The position numbers and the translations under genes are program-made. The notes below the pieces were generated by a model, which was given only the letters and a program-made list of their open reading frames with translations, had not been told where the DNA came from and searched no databases. Positions 30,722 to 40,353 of a DNA stretch of 64,000 nt are shown here, in pieces; position 1 is the first letter of the stretch; each line of letters starts with the position of its first letter. Source of the stretch: Bradyrhizobium diazoefficiens (GTDB lineage: Bacteria; Pseudomonadota; Alphaproteobacteria; Rhizobiales; Xanthobacteraceae); contig NZ_CP067102.1 in the NCBI RefSeq assembly GCF_016616885.1, positions 5,546,501 through 5,610,500 on the forward strand. The letters run 5' to 3'.

Positions 30722-31795
30722 CTACTGGAATTGCGACTTCTTGTAATAGCCGCTGTCAACCAGAGTCTTCTCCCAATTGTCCTTGTACACCACGACCGGC
30801 TTCAGGAGATAGGACGGCACGGTCTTGGCGCCGTTCTCGTAGGTCTTGGTGTCGTTGACGGTGACCTGCTTGCCGGCCAGTGCAGAGTCGACCATATCGG
30901 CGGTCACCTTGGCGAGATCGCGGGTGTCCTTGAAGATGGTCGAGTACTGATCGCCGCGCAGCATGGCCTTGATCGAGGGAACTTCGGCGTCCTGGCCCGA
31001 GATGATCGGCATCGGCTGATCGGCGCTGCCGTAGCCGACGCCCTTCAGCGAGGAGATGATGCCGATCGAAAGGCCGTCATAGGGCGACAGCACCGCGTTG
31101 ACCTTCTTGTTGCCGTAGTAGGCGCTCAGCAGATTGTCCATGCGGGCCTGGGCGGTGGCGCCGTCCCAGCGCAAGGTCGCAACCTTGTCCATGCCCATCT
31201 GACCGGACACGACGACGAGCTTGCCGCTGTCGATATACGGCTTCAGCACGCTCATTGCGCCGTTGTAGAAGAAGTAGGCGTTATTGTCGTCGGGCGAGCC
31301 GCCGAACAGCTCGATGTTGAACGGGCCCTTGCCTTCCTTGAGGCCGAGCCCCTTCTCGATCGATTGCGCCTGGAGCACGCCGACCTGGAAATTGTCGAAG
31401 GTCGCGTAATAGTCGACATTCGGCGTGCCGCGGATCAGGCGGTCATAGGCGATCACGGTGATGCCTTTTGCTTTCGCCTGCTTGAGCACGTCTGACAGCG
31501 TGGTGCCGTCGATCGCGGCGATCACCAGCGCCTTCGCGCCCTTGGTCACCATGTTCTCGACCTGCGAGAGCTGGTTCGGGATGTCGTCCTCGGCATATTG
31601 CAGGTCGGTGTTGTAACCGCGCTCCTTCAGCACCTTGACCATGTTGTTGCCGTCGTCGATCCAGCGCGCCGACGATTTCGTCGGCATCGCGATGCCCACG
31701 GTCGCCTTCTCCTGCGCGGAGGCGGTGACGCCTGCGGCTATCGTTGCGGCGCCGGCCAGCGCCAATGCGAGAAATGTCGTCTTCAATTTCAACAT
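30722..31795 (-). CDS. chvE: Multiple-sugar-binding periplasmic receptor (ChvE type)
   Basis: A 357-residue periplasmic protein of the SBP family 2. Signal peptide [20 protein letters not shown], cleaved near ASA-Q. It then reads [20 protein letters not shown], closely recalling ChvE of Agrobacterium, which binds glucose, galactose, arabinose and xylose and there also helps vir sensing. [26 protein letters not shown] and [25 protein letters not shown] are family blocks. It is followed by gguA and gguB, the same order as in Agrobacterium. Whether it has any signalling role here is unknown. Confidence 0.9.
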   Translation of the reverse strand: MLKLKTTFLALALAGAATIAAGVTASAQEKATVGIAMPTKSSARWIDDGNNMVKVLKERGYNTDLQYAEDDIPNQLSQVENMVTKGAKALVIAAIDGTTLSDVLKQAKAKGITVIAYDRLIRGTPNVDYYATFDNFQVGVLQAQSIEKGLGLKEGKGPFNIELFGGSPDDNNAYFFYNGAMSVLKPYIDSGKLVVVSGQMGMDKVATLRWDGATAQARMDNLLSAYYGNKKVNAVLSPYDGLSIGIISSLKGVGYGSADQPMPIISGQDAEVPSIKAMLRGDQYSTIFKDTRDLAKVTADMVDSALAGKQVTVNDTKTYENGAKTVPSYLLKPVVVYKDNWEKTLVDSGYYKKSQFQ

Positions 31796-31869
31796 ACTTC
31801 ACTCCCTTTGGGTGTCAGACTGTTTCTTAGTGTCGTCGAGAACAGAGGTAAAGGTCGGCTTCGGATCTC

Positions 31870-32751
31870 CTATGCGAGCTTGACATCAGGCTCCGCGCGA
31901 CCGCGCGCGGAGGCTTGTAGCAAAAAAGTGCAGCCGGCCTGCGGATCGGCGGCACGCGCCTCGGCATCCATATCCTGCCAGGCCGAGGTGACGAGCAGGC
32001 GCGACAGATCGGCGCCAACGAAAGCGGGACAGCTCGCCTGCCTGGCCGGCACGCGCAGCGAGCGCAGGCGCTCGCCTTGCGGCGAGTAGACATCGACGCG
32101 GCTCGCGCCCCAGCAGGCGTTCCAGATTTGCCCGTCGGCGTCGCACACCGAGCCGTCGAGGCCGCCGATGCCGGTGTGGCGCAGCAGCACCTCCGGCTCG
32201 CCGCGCGGCAGGCCGGTGGCGGGATTGAGCGGCACCGCATAGAGCACGGCGCGCGCGGTATCGGTGAAATAGGCAGTGGTGCCGTCCGGCGAGAAGCAGA
32301 TCGAGTTGGGAATGCTGATGCCGGGAAACAGCGTCGAGATCTTGCCGTGGTGGAGCGCGTAGATCGCCCCTAGCCCCCGCTCGGCCTTGCGCCCCATGGT
32401 GCCGATCCAGAACGTGCCTGATTGATGCACGCGGCAATCATTGGAGCGCGTCGCGGGATTATCCGCCTCGAGCGGACAGAACAGCGTCATCGCGCCGTCG
32501 GCCACGCTACGGATGTAACAACCATCTTCCGCGACGACCAGCTGGCGCTCGGCATCGATCCGCCCGAGCGCGCTCGCCATCCGGCCAAGCGAATGGATGC
32601 GGATCGTGCCGGCGCCAAGATGCGCTTCGAACAGGCGCCCCTCGCGAATATCAAACCACCACGCCGTATCGGTGGTGACATCATAGGTCGGGCCTTCGCC
32701 GAGGTGACAGTGTTCGGCGGAGAGAACGGAAGTCGGCACCTCTTCCATCAT
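31870..32751 (-). CDS. SMP-30/gluconolactonase-family sugar lactonase
   Basis: A 293-residue six-bladed beta-propeller metal-dependent lactonase. Motifs are HCHLGEGPTYD (metal Glu), RSNDCRVHQSGTFWIGTMG, FPGISIPNSICFSPDGTTAYFTDT and GIGGLDGSVCDADGQIWNACWG (metal Asp). In the oxidative pentose route it would hydrolyse arabino-, galactono- or xylono-lactone to the acid. Its start overlaps the epimerase stop by four bases and the operon continues upstream with the 1-dehydrogenase. The exact lactone is inferred from context. Confidence 0.88.
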   Translation of the reverse strand: MMEEVPTSVLSAEHCHLGEGPTYDVTTDTAWWFDIREGRLFEAHLGAGTIRIHSLGRMASALGRIDAERQLVVAEDGCYIRSVADGAMTLFCPLEADNPATRSNDCRVHQSGTFWIGTMGRKAERGLGAIYALHHGKISTLFPGISIPNSICFSPDGTTAYFTDTARAVLYAVPLNPATGLPRGEPEVLLRHTGIGGLDGSVCDADGQIWNACWGASRVDVYSPQGERLRSLRVPARQASCPAFVGADLSRLLVTSAWQDMDAEARAADPQAGCTFLLQASARGRAEPDVKLA

Positions 32752-33824
32752 GGCGTCCTCACGGCAAAGCGATAGACGGTGTGATGCCGATAGACGCCAC
32801 CGGGATCGAGGCGCGGGCTCGGGAAATCAGGCCGGTTCGGTGAATTGGGCCACATGTGGGGCTCCAGGCACAACGCGTCCGACTGCCGGATCAGCTTGCC
32901 GCCCTTGCCCGAGATCGTGCCGTCGAGATAGTTGCCGGAATAGACCTGGAGGCCGGGCTGGTCGGTAAACAGCTCCATGATGCGACCCGAGCGCGGCGCC
33001 TCAAGCCGGGCCGCGAGCGCGAGCTTGCCATCGCGCGCGAGACAATAGGTGTGGTCGTAGCCCTTGCCGTTGCGCAATTGCTGATCGCTCTCGCGAATGC
33101 GCGCGCCGACGGCGCGGACCTCACGGAAATCGAACGGCGTGCCGGCCACGGCGCGCGGCGGTTCCGGCAGCGGAATCGCTGTGGGATCGATGGCCAGGAA
33201 ATGCTCAGCCGCGACCGTCAGCTTATGGTCGAGGGTGGGCGTGCCTGAGCTCGCGCCTTCCAGATTGAAGAAGCTGTGGTTGGTCAGGTTGACGATGGTC
33301 GGACGGTCGGTCCGTGCTTCCATCGTCAACGACAGCTCGGCGGGCCCGGTGACGCGATAGGTCAGGCGCACATCAAGCTTGCCGGGGTAATTCTCCTCGC
33401 CATGCGGGCTGGTGTAGGTCAGCGTGACCGCGGGGTTAGCGCCATCGTCGAGCTCGGCAATGTCCCAGAGCTTGCGGTCGAAGCCGTCGAGGCCGCCATG
33501 CAGCGCATTCGGGCCGTTGTTGACTGGAAGCTGGAAGGTCTCGCCATCGAGCGAGAACTGCCCGTTGGCGATGCGATTGGCATAGCGGCCGACGGTCGCG
33601 CCAAAAAACTTGCGTTCGGCAAGATAGCCGGCAAAGGCATCATGACCGAGCACGACGTCGTCGTAACTGTCGTTCGCGTCCGGCGCGATCAGGGCCTGGA
33701 TCACCGCGCCATGAGTGATGATGCGAGCCTCGAACCCGCCCTGCCCGCGCAGTACGATGCGCTCGACCTTGCGTCCGTCAGGCAGCGTTCCAAAAACGTC
33801 TTTTGTTGTTTTCGAGCCAGCCAT
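32748..33824 (-). CDS. galM: Aldose 1-epimerase (mutarotase)
   Basis: A 358-residue galactose-mutarotase-fold enzyme that interconverts alpha and beta anomers so that the dehydrogenase gets its preferred form. Substrate-binding His109 is in NALHGGLDGFDRK, catalytic His183 in TNHSFFNLEG and the catalytic base Glu321 in LCLEPHMWPNSPN. GATVGRYANRIANGQF is also standard. There is no signal peptide, so it acts in the cytoplasm. It is two bases downstream of the aldose dehydrogenase and overlaps the lactonase start. Confidence 0.93.
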   Translation of the reverse strand: MAGSKTTKDVFGTLPDGRKVERIVLRGQGGFEARIITHGAVIQALIAPDANDSYDDVVLGHDAFAGYLAERKFFGATVGRYANRIANGQFSLDGETFQLPVNNGPNALHGGLDGFDRKLWDIAELDDGANPAVTLTYTSPHGEENYPGKLDVRLTYRVTGPAELSLTMEARTDRPTIVNLTNHSFFNLEGASSGTPTLDHKLTVAAEHFLAIDPTAIPLPEPPRAVAGTPFDFREVRAVGARIRESDQQLRNGKGYDHTYCLARDGKLALAARLEAPRSGRIMELFTDQPGLQVYSGNYLDGTISGKGGKLIRQSDALCLEPHMWPNSPNRPDFPSPRLDPGGVYRHHTVYRFAVRTP

Positions 33825-33826
33825 GT

Positions 33827-34753
33827 CTAGTCCACAAACGGTTCGACGATGTTGCGCTTGCCAAGCAGGAAGGCGTCGGCAACGAGACGAAGCGGTGCCA
33901 GATCGACGTCGCTCGCGCCGGTCGCGGCAAGCTTGACGAAATGCCGGTACAGCTCGCGGTATTCCTCATCGGGCGCGTCGGCAACAACCTTGCCGTCGAC
34001 CGCCATGATCCTGCCGCCGCGGGACAAAGTCATCCGGCCCTCGTCGGTTTCGACCAGGATATCCCAGCTCTGCGGCCCGGTCTGGCGGAAGTCGAATTCG
34101 GCCGTGATCGGCAAGCCGCCGATATCGGTCAGCGTCAAATTGGCGGCAATCGGCGACTGGCAATTGGCCGGAAAGGCGAGCTCAGCCGCGGTGACAAACA
34201 CCGGCTTCGGCAGGATGCGGGTCAGGATCGACAGCGCGTTGATGCCGGGATCGAACACGCCGAGCCCGCCCGGTTCCCAGATCCAGGCCTGGCCGGGATG
34301 CCAGACGCGGACGTCTTCCTTCCAATTAATGTGCACCGATTTGATCCGGCGCGCAGCCAGCCATTCGCGGGCCGGCTCGACTGCGGGTGCATGGCGGGAA
34401 TGCCAGGTCGCAAACAGGGTGCGCCTTGCGTCCGTCGCCATCGCGATCAACGGATCGAGCTCGGCAACCCCGATGCCCGGCGGCTTCTCCAGCATGACAT
34501 GCTTGCCGGCGGCGAGCGCCGCGGCGGCCTGGGCACGACGCACCTGCGGCGGCGTGCAGAGCGACACCGCGTCGATCTGCGGTCCTTTCTCCAGCAATTC
34601 CTCGACCGTCGCGAAATGCGGCAGGCCCGGCAGCGACGCGTTGCGGCTGGCAATTGCGGCGAGCATCGCGCCCGGCACTGCGGCAATCGCGCCGACATGC
34701 TGGTCGCGCGCAATCTTGCCGAAGCCGACGATGGCGATGCGAAGTTCTGTCAC
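33827..34753 (-). CDS. Aldose 1-dehydrogenase (L-arabinose/D-galactose type), Gfo/Idh/MocA family
   Basis: A 308-residue NAD(P)-dependent oxidoreductase. The Rossmann motif GFGKIARDQH is at residues 10-19, the cofactor/catalytic EKPPG at 89-93, and the strongly conserved WKEDVRVWHPGQAWIWEPGG and GVFDPGINALSI blocks match the Azospirillum L-arabinose 1-dehydrogenase and related D-galactose 1-dehydrogenases. Product would be the sugar 1,4-lactone, consumed by the lactonase two genes downstream. The sequence cannot tell arabinose from galactose, and many relatives accept both. It starts three bases after the GntR gene. Confidence 0.88.
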   Translation of the reverse strand: MTELRIAIVGFGKIARDQHVGAIAAVPGAMLAAIASRNASLPGLPHFATVEELLEKGPQIDAVSLCTPPQVRRAQAAAALAAGKHVMLEKPPGIGVAELDPLIAMATDARRTLFATWHSRHAPAVEPAREWLAARRIKSVHINWKEDVRVWHPGQAWIWEPGGLGVFDPGINALSILTRILPKPVFVTAAELAFPANCQSPIAANLTLTDIGGLPITAEFDFRQTGPQSWDILVETDEGRMTLSRGGRIMAVDGKVVADAPDEEYRELYRHFVKLAATGASDVDLAPLRLVADAFLLGKRNIVEPFVD

Positions 34754-34755
34754 GC

Positions 34756-35526
34756 TTATTCTCCACTTTTCGCGGACGGCAGCGGCCCGGCAGGGGCCGT
34801 CTCGATCTCAGTGCCCTCATGGCGGCTCATGCCGTTGTGAATGACATAGACCATCGCCTCCGACGCCGCCCCGGCATCGCGGGACGTGATCGCATCGACG
34901 ATCTTCTGATGCCACAGCAGCACGGTGTCGCGGTCCTCCGGCTCGACCGGGGCACTGAGCAGGAACGAGGCGCGCAAGGCGGCCTCGATCACATGCCCGA
35001 TCGAGCGCATGAACAGATTACCCGATGCCCGCGCCACCGCAACGTGTAGTGCGAGATCGGCATCGGCAAACCCGACGGAATCGGAAGCCTCCAGCCGCAT
35101 CCGTTCCATGCTGCGGCGAAGCTCCGCGACATCCTCCTCGGACCGCTGCGCCGCCGCCAGCGCCGCGGCCCGCGGCTCGACCGCGAGGCGGATCTCGGCG
35201 AGGTCGTTGAGAAAACGCTTGTCGATGCCGGCATCGAGATGCCAGGCCAGCACGTCGGCGTCGAACATGTTCCAGGCGCCGCGCTCGCGCACGACGGTGC
35301 CGACCCGCGCCTTGGTGGTCAAGAGTCCCTTGGCGACCAGCGTCTTCACGCTCTCGCGCAGCACCGGCCGGGACACGCCGAACATCGCAGTCAGCTCGGC
35401 ATCGCCCGGAAGCCGCGCCCCTTCGGGATAGCGGCGGGCGATGATGTCGACGCCAATTGAGCGGGCGACCTCCGCGTGGTTGGAATGGGCCCGCCGTGTC
35501 GGGATGACGACGATGCGCGACGTCAT
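34756..35526 (-). CDS. GntR-family (FadR subfamily) transcriptional regulator
   Basis: A 256-residue regulator. The winged helix is at about residues 12-75 (EGARLPGDAELTAMFGVSRPVLRESVKTLVAKGLLTTKARVGTVV), and the all-helical FadR effector domain follows (VEPRAAALAAAQRS, ADLALHVAVARASGNLFMRSI) with its metal-binding histidines. It is encoded within the ytfQRT-yjfF and sugar-oxidation operon, so it most likely controls that operon. The dyad at 40222-40242 upstream of ytfQ is a candidate site. ATG 35526 overlaps the permease stop by four bases. The ligand may be a sugar acid; this is inferred. Confidence 0.9.
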   Translation of the reverse strand: MTSRIVVIPTRRAHSNHAEVARSIGVDIIARRYPEGARLPGDAELTAMFGVSRPVLRESVKTLVAKGLLTTKARVGTVVRERGAWNMFDADVLAWHLDAGIDKRFLNDLAEIRLAVEPRAAALAAAQRSEEDVAELRRSMERMRLEASDSVGFADADLALHVAVARASGNLFMRSIGHVIEAALRASFLLSAPVEPEDRDTVLLWHQKIVDAITSRDAGAASEAMVYVIHNGMSRHEGTEIETAPAGPLPSAKSGE

Positions 35527-36503
35527 GAGACGGCTCCCGCGCGTTTCGTCGCCGGCCGTCGCGCCAGTGCGACCAGCCCCTGCTGCAGAGCGATGAAGGC
35601 GAACAGCAAGACGCCGGTCGCGATCTTGGTCCACCAGCTCGACAGCGTCCCGTCGAAATTGATGTAGGTCTGGATCATGCCCTGGATCAGCACGCCGAGG
35701 AAGGTGCCGATTACCGAGCCCTGCCCGCCCGTGAGCAGCGTTCCACCGATCACCACGGCCGCGATGCTATCGAGTTCGACGCCGACGGCGGAGAGAGAAT
35801 AGCCGGCGCTGGTGTAGAAAGAGAACACGATGCCGGCGATGCCCGCGAGCAGGCTCGACAGCATGTAGATCTTCACCGTCATCTTGCCGACCGCGACGCC
35901 CATCAGGCTCGCGGTCGGCCGGCTGCCGCCGAGCGCATAGACGTTCGCACCGAACCGGGTGAGGTGCAGCAGCAAGGCGCCGCCGATCACGATAGCGAGC
36001 ATGATGATCGCGATCGCGGTCAATCGTCCGCCGCCGGGCATGCGCAACGCGAAGTCCGACACGGTCGAATAGACCGGCGCGGTGATCGGCACCGATTCCG
36101 TCGAGAGCAGGAAGCTCGCGCCGCGCGCCAGGAACATCCCGGCGAGCGTCACGATGAAGGGTGGCAGGTCGAAGACGTGGATGATCGCGCCCATCGCGGC
36201 GCCAAAGGCCGCCGAGAGCACGAGGATCGCGACGAAAGCGACCAGCGGTGGCATGCCCCAGCGCTCGATCGCGAGCGCCACGAACACGGTGGTGAAGCCG
36301 ATCACCGAGCCGACCGAGAGATCGATGCCGCCGGAGATGATGACGAAGGTCATGCCGGTCGCGACGATGCCGAGGAAGGCATTGTCGGTGAGAAGATTGC
36401 CGACCACGCGGGTCGAGGCGATGTTGGGAAACTGCAGCGCGCAGAGCGCGAAGCCTGCGACGAGGACGATGGCCGTGATCAGGACGGGCGGCAGGCCTTT
36501 CAT
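35523..36503 (-). CDS. yjfF: Sugar ABC transporter permease (YjfF type, galactofuranose class)
   Basis: A 326-residue RbsC-superfamily permease with eight or more hydrophobic helices. Motifs are FVIISGGIDLSVGSVIGF, FDLPPFIVTLAGMFLARGASFLLSTESVPI, YALGGSRPTASLMGVAV and VVIGGTLLTGGQGSVIGTFLGVLIQGMIQTYINFDG; the LSTESVPI and INFDGTLSSWW stretches are YjfF-like. Start at ATG 36503 overlaps the preceding permease stop. It is the second permease of the YtfQRT-YjfF importer. Confidence 0.9.
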   Translation of the reverse strand: MKGLPPVLITAIVLVAGFALCALQFPNIASTRVVGNLLTDNAFLGIVATGMTFVIISGGIDLSVGSVIGFTTVFVALAIERWGMPPLVAFVAILVLSAAFGAAMGAIIHVFDLPPFIVTLAGMFLARGASFLLSTESVPITAPVYSTVSDFALRMPGGGRLTAIAIIMLAIVIGGALLLHLTRFGANVYALGGSRPTASLMGVAVGKMTVKIYMLSSLLAGIAGIVFSFYTSAGYSLSAVGVELDSIAAVVIGGTLLTGGQGSVIGTFLGVLIQGMIQTYINFDGTLSSWWTKIATGVLLFAFIALQQGLVALARRPATKRAGAVS

Positions 36504-37492
36504 GGTTTCGTCCTCCGCAGCCGCGCCATGATGCCGGCAAAACCGGACAGTTTTGGCGATTGCAGCAGCAGCACCGCGAGCACCACCATGGCCTTGACCA
36601 ACAGGTTGAACTCCGGCGGATAGCCTGACAGCAAAATGCCGGTATTCATGGTCTGGATGATCAGCGCGCCGAGCACCGCCAGGACAAGGCTGAAGCGGCC
36701 GCCGAACAGCGAGGTGCCGCCGATCACCACAGCGAGGATGGCGTCGAGCTCGAGCCAAAGGCCGGCATTGTTGGCATCCGCGCCCATGATGTCGGCCGCG
36801 GCGATCACGCCGGCGAGCGCGGCGCAGACACTGCACCAGACATAGACCGCCAGTATCATCGCGCGCGTCCCGACGCCGGCAAGCTCGCTCGCCCGCGCAT
36901 TGCCGCCGGTGGCCTCGATCAGGAGTCCGAGCGCCGAGCCCCGTACCACCGCGCCGGTCAGGATCAGCATGCCGAGCGCAATCGCGATCGGCACCGGCAC
37001 GCCGAGAATGGCGCCGTTGCCGAGCCAGACCAGATCCGGCGAGGTGAAGGTCACGATGCGACCTTCGGTGATGAGCTGGGCGATGCCGCGACCGGCGACC
37101 ATCAGGATCAGCGTCGCCACGATCGGCTGCATGCCAAGCACGGCGACGAGGAAGCCGTTCCACAATCCGCAGACGAGTCCCGCGCCGAGCGCCGCCGCCA
37201 ACACCACCGGCAGGCCGTGGCTGTCGGCGAGGGTCGCGGCGATCGCGCCGCAGATCGCCATCACCGCGCCGACGGAGAGATCGATGCCGCGCGTCGCGAT
37301 CACCAGCACCATGCCCAGCGAGAGCAGCGCCACCGGCGTGCCACGGTTGAGCACGTCGATGAGGCTGCCGAACAGACGGCCGTCCTGGAGACGCAAGTCG
37401 AAGAATTGCGGCGACACCACGCGGTCGACCGCGAGGATGACGATCAGCGCGAGGATCTGGGCAAGGCCGCGGCGCGGCAATAGCGCTGTCAT
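36500..37492 (-). CDS. ytfT: Sugar ABC transporter permease (YtfT type, galactofuranose class)
   Basis: A 330-residue membrane permease. Family blocks are LSLGMVLVIATRGIDLSVGAVMAICGA, GLWNGFLVAVLGMQPIVATLILMVAGRGIAQLITEG, EATGGNARASELAG and VVIGGTSLFGGRFSLVLAVLGALIIQTMNTGIL. Its order ahead of yjfF and behind ytfR is that of the Escherichia coli ytfQRT-yjfF operon. The start overlaps the ATPase stop by four bases. Confidence 0.9.
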   Translation of the reverse strand: MTALLPRRGLAQILALIVILAVDRVVSPQFFDLRLQDGRLFGSLIDVLNRGTPVALLSLGMVLVIATRGIDLSVGAVMAICGAIAATLADSHGLPVVLAAALGAGLVCGLWNGFLVAVLGMQPIVATLILMVAGRGIAQLITEGRIVTFTSPDLVWLGNGAILGVPVPIAIALGMLILTGAVVRGSALGLLIEATGGNARASELAGVGTRAMILAVYVWCSVCAALAGVIAAADIMGADANNAGLWLELDAILAVVIGGTSLFGGRFSLVLAVLGALIIQTMNTGILLSGYPPEFNLLVKAMVVLAVLLLQSPKLSGFAGIMARLRRTKP

Positions 37493-39030
37493 GCCCGCGC
37501 CTCTTGCATCGCAGCGCCATCGGCGGCGATGGCCGCGAGAATGTTGGTGACGTCGACGGCCTCGCCCGAAAGCTCCTCGACATGGGCACGATCGCGCAGC
37601 ACGACCACACGGTCGGAATAGGTCACGATCTCGTCGAGCTCCGAAGAGATCACGAGCAGCGAAAGCCCGTCGTCGCAGAGATCGCGGATCAGGCGGATGA
37701 TCTCGGCATGCGCGCCGACATCGATGCCGCGCGTGGGTTCATCCAGCACGAGGAGCCGTGGAGAAGTCGCGAGCCAGCGCGCCAGCAGAACCTTTTGCTG
37801 ATTGCCGCCGGAGAGCAGGCCGACGGGCCGTTCGGCATCGGGCGGGCGGATGTCGAGCATTTTGACGTAACGGCTCGCGATCTCGTCCTGCTCGCGACGC
37901 GACAGTGGCCGATGCAGCCCGCGCTTGGCCTGAAGCGCCAGCACGATGTTCTCGCGCACGCTGAGTTCGGCGACGATGCCGTCGGTCTTGCGCTCCTCCG
38001 GGCAATATCCAAAGCCGTGGCGCACGCCATCGCGCGGCGAATGCAGCCGCACGGAAGCGCCCTCCACCCTCGCCTGCCCGCCATCCGCGCGCTCGGCGCC
38101 GAACACCAGCCGCGCTGTCTCGGTGCGGCCCGAGCCGAGCAAGCCGGCGAGGCCGACAACCTCGCCATGGCGCAGCTCGAGATTGAACGGAGCGACATAG
38201 CCGGCCTTGCCGTAATTCTCGAAACTCGCGCATATCTCGCGCGGCGGACGTTCGCTCGCCGCTGCCCGCGCGCTGGTGGTCTCGGCCAGCTCACGCCCGA
38301 GCATCATCCGGATCAGCTCGAGCCGCGGCAGCGAGGCGGTCTCGCGCTCACCGACCAGGCGGCCATTGCGCAGCACCGTAATGCGATCGGAAATCTCGTA
38401 GACCTGATCGAGGAAATGACTGACGAAGACGATGCCGATGCCGCGCTTGGCCAACTGGCGCATGATGCCGAATAGGATCTCGACCTCGTGACGGTCGAGG
38501 CTCGCGGTCGGCTCGTCCAGGATCAGCACGCGTGCTGAAAGGTCGACGGCGCGCGCGATCGCGGTGACATGCTGGATGGCAACCGAATAATTGCCGAGCG
38601 GGGCTGCGACATCGATATCGAGACCGAACTCCGTAAGCAGCGCTTTGGCACGGCGGCGCATTTCGCCTTCGCGCACGATACCGAAGCGCATCGGCTGGCG
38701 GTCGAGAAACAAATTCTGCGCCACCGACAGGTTCGGCAGCAGATTGACCTCCTGGTAGACGGTGGCAATGCCGGCCTGCAGCGCGGCCTTGGCCGAACGC
38801 GGCGCGACTTCTTCGCCGCCGAGACGGACGACGCCGCCATCGCGCGGGAACACGCCGGTGACGACCTTGATCAGCGTGGATTTGCCGGCGCCGTTCTCGC
38901 CGAGCAGCGCATGGATCTCGCCGGCGCGAAGCGTGAAGTCGACCTCCTGCAACGCGCGCACCGCACCGAAGCTCTTGCTGATCCCGCGCGCCTCCAACAA
39001 GGAAGGAGCAGGATCAAGGCTGTTCTCCAT
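37489..39030 (-). CDS. ytfR: Sugar ABC transporter tandem ATP-binding protein (YtfR type)
   Basis: A 513-residue ATPase with two domains. NBD1 Walker A is GENGAGKST, with LDEPTASLDRHEVEILF as its Walker B region. NBD2 has the degenerate GLLGSGRTE, signature LSGGNQQKVLLARWL and LVLDEPTRGIDVGAHAEI. EISDRITVLRNGRLVGERE is family-typical. It couples ATP hydrolysis to the YtfT-YjfF channel. It lies 117 bases downstream of the binding protein, with no clear hairpin in the gap. Confidence 0.92.
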   Translation of the reverse strand: MENSLDPAPSLLEARGISKSFGAVRALQEVDFTLRAGEIHALLGENGAGKSTLIKVVTGVFPRDGGVVRLGGEEVAPRSAKAALQAGIATVYQEVNLLPNLSVAQNLFLDRQPMRFGIVREGEMRRRAKALLTEFGLDIDVAAPLGNYSVAIQHVTAIARAVDLSARVLILDEPTASLDRHEVEILFGIMRQLAKRGIGIVFVSHFLDQVYEISDRITVLRNGRLVGERETASLPRLELIRMMLGRELAETTSARAAASERPPREICASFENYGKAGYVAPFNLELRHGEVVGLAGLLGSGRTETARLVFGAERADGGQARVEGASVRLHSPRDGVRHGFGYCPEERKTDGIVAELSVRENIVLALQAKRGLHRPLSRREQDEIASRYVKMLDIRPPDAERPVGLLSGGNQQKVLLARWLATSPRLLVLDEPTRGIDVGAHAEIIRLIRDLCDDGLSLLVISSELDEIVTYSDRVVVLRDRAHVEELSGEAVDVTNILAAIAADGAAMQEARA

Positions 39031-39147
39031 AACGACGTCACTCCCACCGGCGCCCGCTTATGCTGCGGACACCCAACCTATTCTTTCGTACGGCAGATGC
39101 GAAGGGGGTTGCCGGACCGCAAAGAGCGGTCCGGCGAGGCGCCCGCC

Positions 39148-40113
39148 TCAGTAACCGAGGCCCTTCTTGCTGTCGTATTCCTTCTGCGGATCGTCGGCGG
39201 CGGTGAGAAGCCTGGATTCGGTCTGGATCCACTTCGGCGGAACGGTGCCCTTCTCCTTGAACGCCGCGACGGCGTCGAAGGCCGGCCCCGCCATGTTCGG
39301 CGTCAGCTCGACCGTAGCATTGGCTTCGCCGGCAACCATCGCCTTGAAGATATCAGGGACTGCGTCGATCGAGACGGTGAGGATGTCTTTGCCCGGCTTG
39401 AGGCCGGCTTCCTTCATCGCCTGGATCGCACCGACCATCATGTCGTCGTTGTGGGCATAGACCGCGCAGATCGTCTTGCCGCCGCCTTCGGCCTTGATGA
39501 AGCTCTCCATGACTTCCTTGCCCTTGGCTCGGGTGAAGTCGCCGGTCTGGCTGCGCACCACCTTCAAATTGGCGTTCTTGGCGATGGCGGTGTCAAAGCC
39601 CTTCTTGCGGTTGGCAGCGACGCTGGCCCCGACGGTACCCTGCAATTCGACGATGTTGCAGGCCTTGCCGCCGACGGTCTTGGCCAGCCAGTCGCCGGCG
39701 ACCGCGCCTTCGTGCACGCTGTCCGACGTGACGGCGGTGAGATAAAGGTCCTTGCCGGACGGATCGATGTCGCGGTCGAGCAGCACGACCGGGATCTTGG
39801 CTTCCTTGGCTTCCTTCAGCACCGAATCCCAGCCGGTCGAGACCACGGGCGCGAGGAAGATCGCATCGACATTCTGCGCGATGAAGGAGCGGATCGCCTT
39901 GATCTGGTTCTCCTGCTTCTGCTGCGCATCGGCGATCTTGAGATTGACCTTGCGCTTGGTGGCCTCCTGCTTGGAGACCGACGTCTCGGCGGCACGCCAG
40001 CCGGATTCCGATCCGATCTGCGAGAAGCCGACGGTAAGCTCGGCCGCATTGGCGGGCAGCGCGAGCAACAACGCGGCCGTGGCGCTGGCCGCAAAAAGGG
40101 CTTTGAAGTTCAT
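39148..40113 (-). CDS. ytfQ: Sugar ABC transporter substrate-binding protein (YtfQ type)
   Basis: A 321-residue periplasmic receptor. Signal peptide MNFKALFAASATAALLLALP, cleaved near ANA-A. The mature start AELTVGFSQIGSESGWRAAE is the hallmark of YtfQ, the galactofuranose receptor, as are IAQNVDAIFLAPVVSTGWDSVLKEA, VLLDRDID and VYAHNDDMMVGAIQAMKEAG. Relatives bind galactose or arabinose in furanose form, which suits the dehydrogenase and lactonase downstream. It is the first gene of the operon. Confidence 0.92.
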   Translation of the reverse strand: MNFKALFAASATAALLLALPANAAELTVGFSQIGSESGWRAAETSVSKQEATKRKVNLKIADAQQKQENQIKAIRSFIAQNVDAIFLAPVVSTGWDSVLKEAKEAKIPVVLLDRDIDPSGKDLYLTAVTSDSVHEGAVAGDWLAKTVGGKACNIVELQGTVGASVAANRKKGFDTAIAKNANLKVVRSQTGDFTRAKGKEVMESFIKAEGGGKTICAVYAHNDDMMVGAIQAMKEAGLKPGKDILTVSIDAVPDIFKAMVAGEANATVELTPNMAGPAFDAVAAFKEKGTVPPKWIQTESRLLTAADDPQKEYDSKKGLGY

Positions 40114-40221
40114 CAGGCGTGTCTCTCAAAATGTTGTCTAGGGCGTCGATCGGTATCATGACACCCTCAGGCCGGCCTTTGACGCGGCGGGAGGCACTAT
40201 TTCACGGAAGCTTCCGCTCGT

Positions 40222-40242
40222 ATAGTCATATTATCTGACTAT
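40222..40242. promoter_or_regulatory. Candidate operator upstream of ytfQ
   Basis: A perfect palindrome with seven-base arms: ATAGTCA, spacer TATTATC, TGACTAT. It is AT-rich in a GC-rich setting and lies 109 bases upstream of the ytfQ start. The GntR regulator in the same operon is the likely binder; FadR-type regulators favour such dyads. Confidence 0.5.
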
Positions 40243-40353
40243 TTGGGCGAATGATGCCGGGATGGCCGACTGGCGACGCAGATGACACGCCAAGCGCGAC
40301 TATATTCGAATGATGCAACGCGGAGATGAAAGAAGATTCGCAGGTGCGACATC

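Noticed and set aside
35523..37610. Very long minus-strand frame of 695 codons covering the two ytf permeases
   Set aside because: Only its last 326 codons (yjfF) are real. The Arg-rich upstream portion is a shadow of ytfT in another frame.
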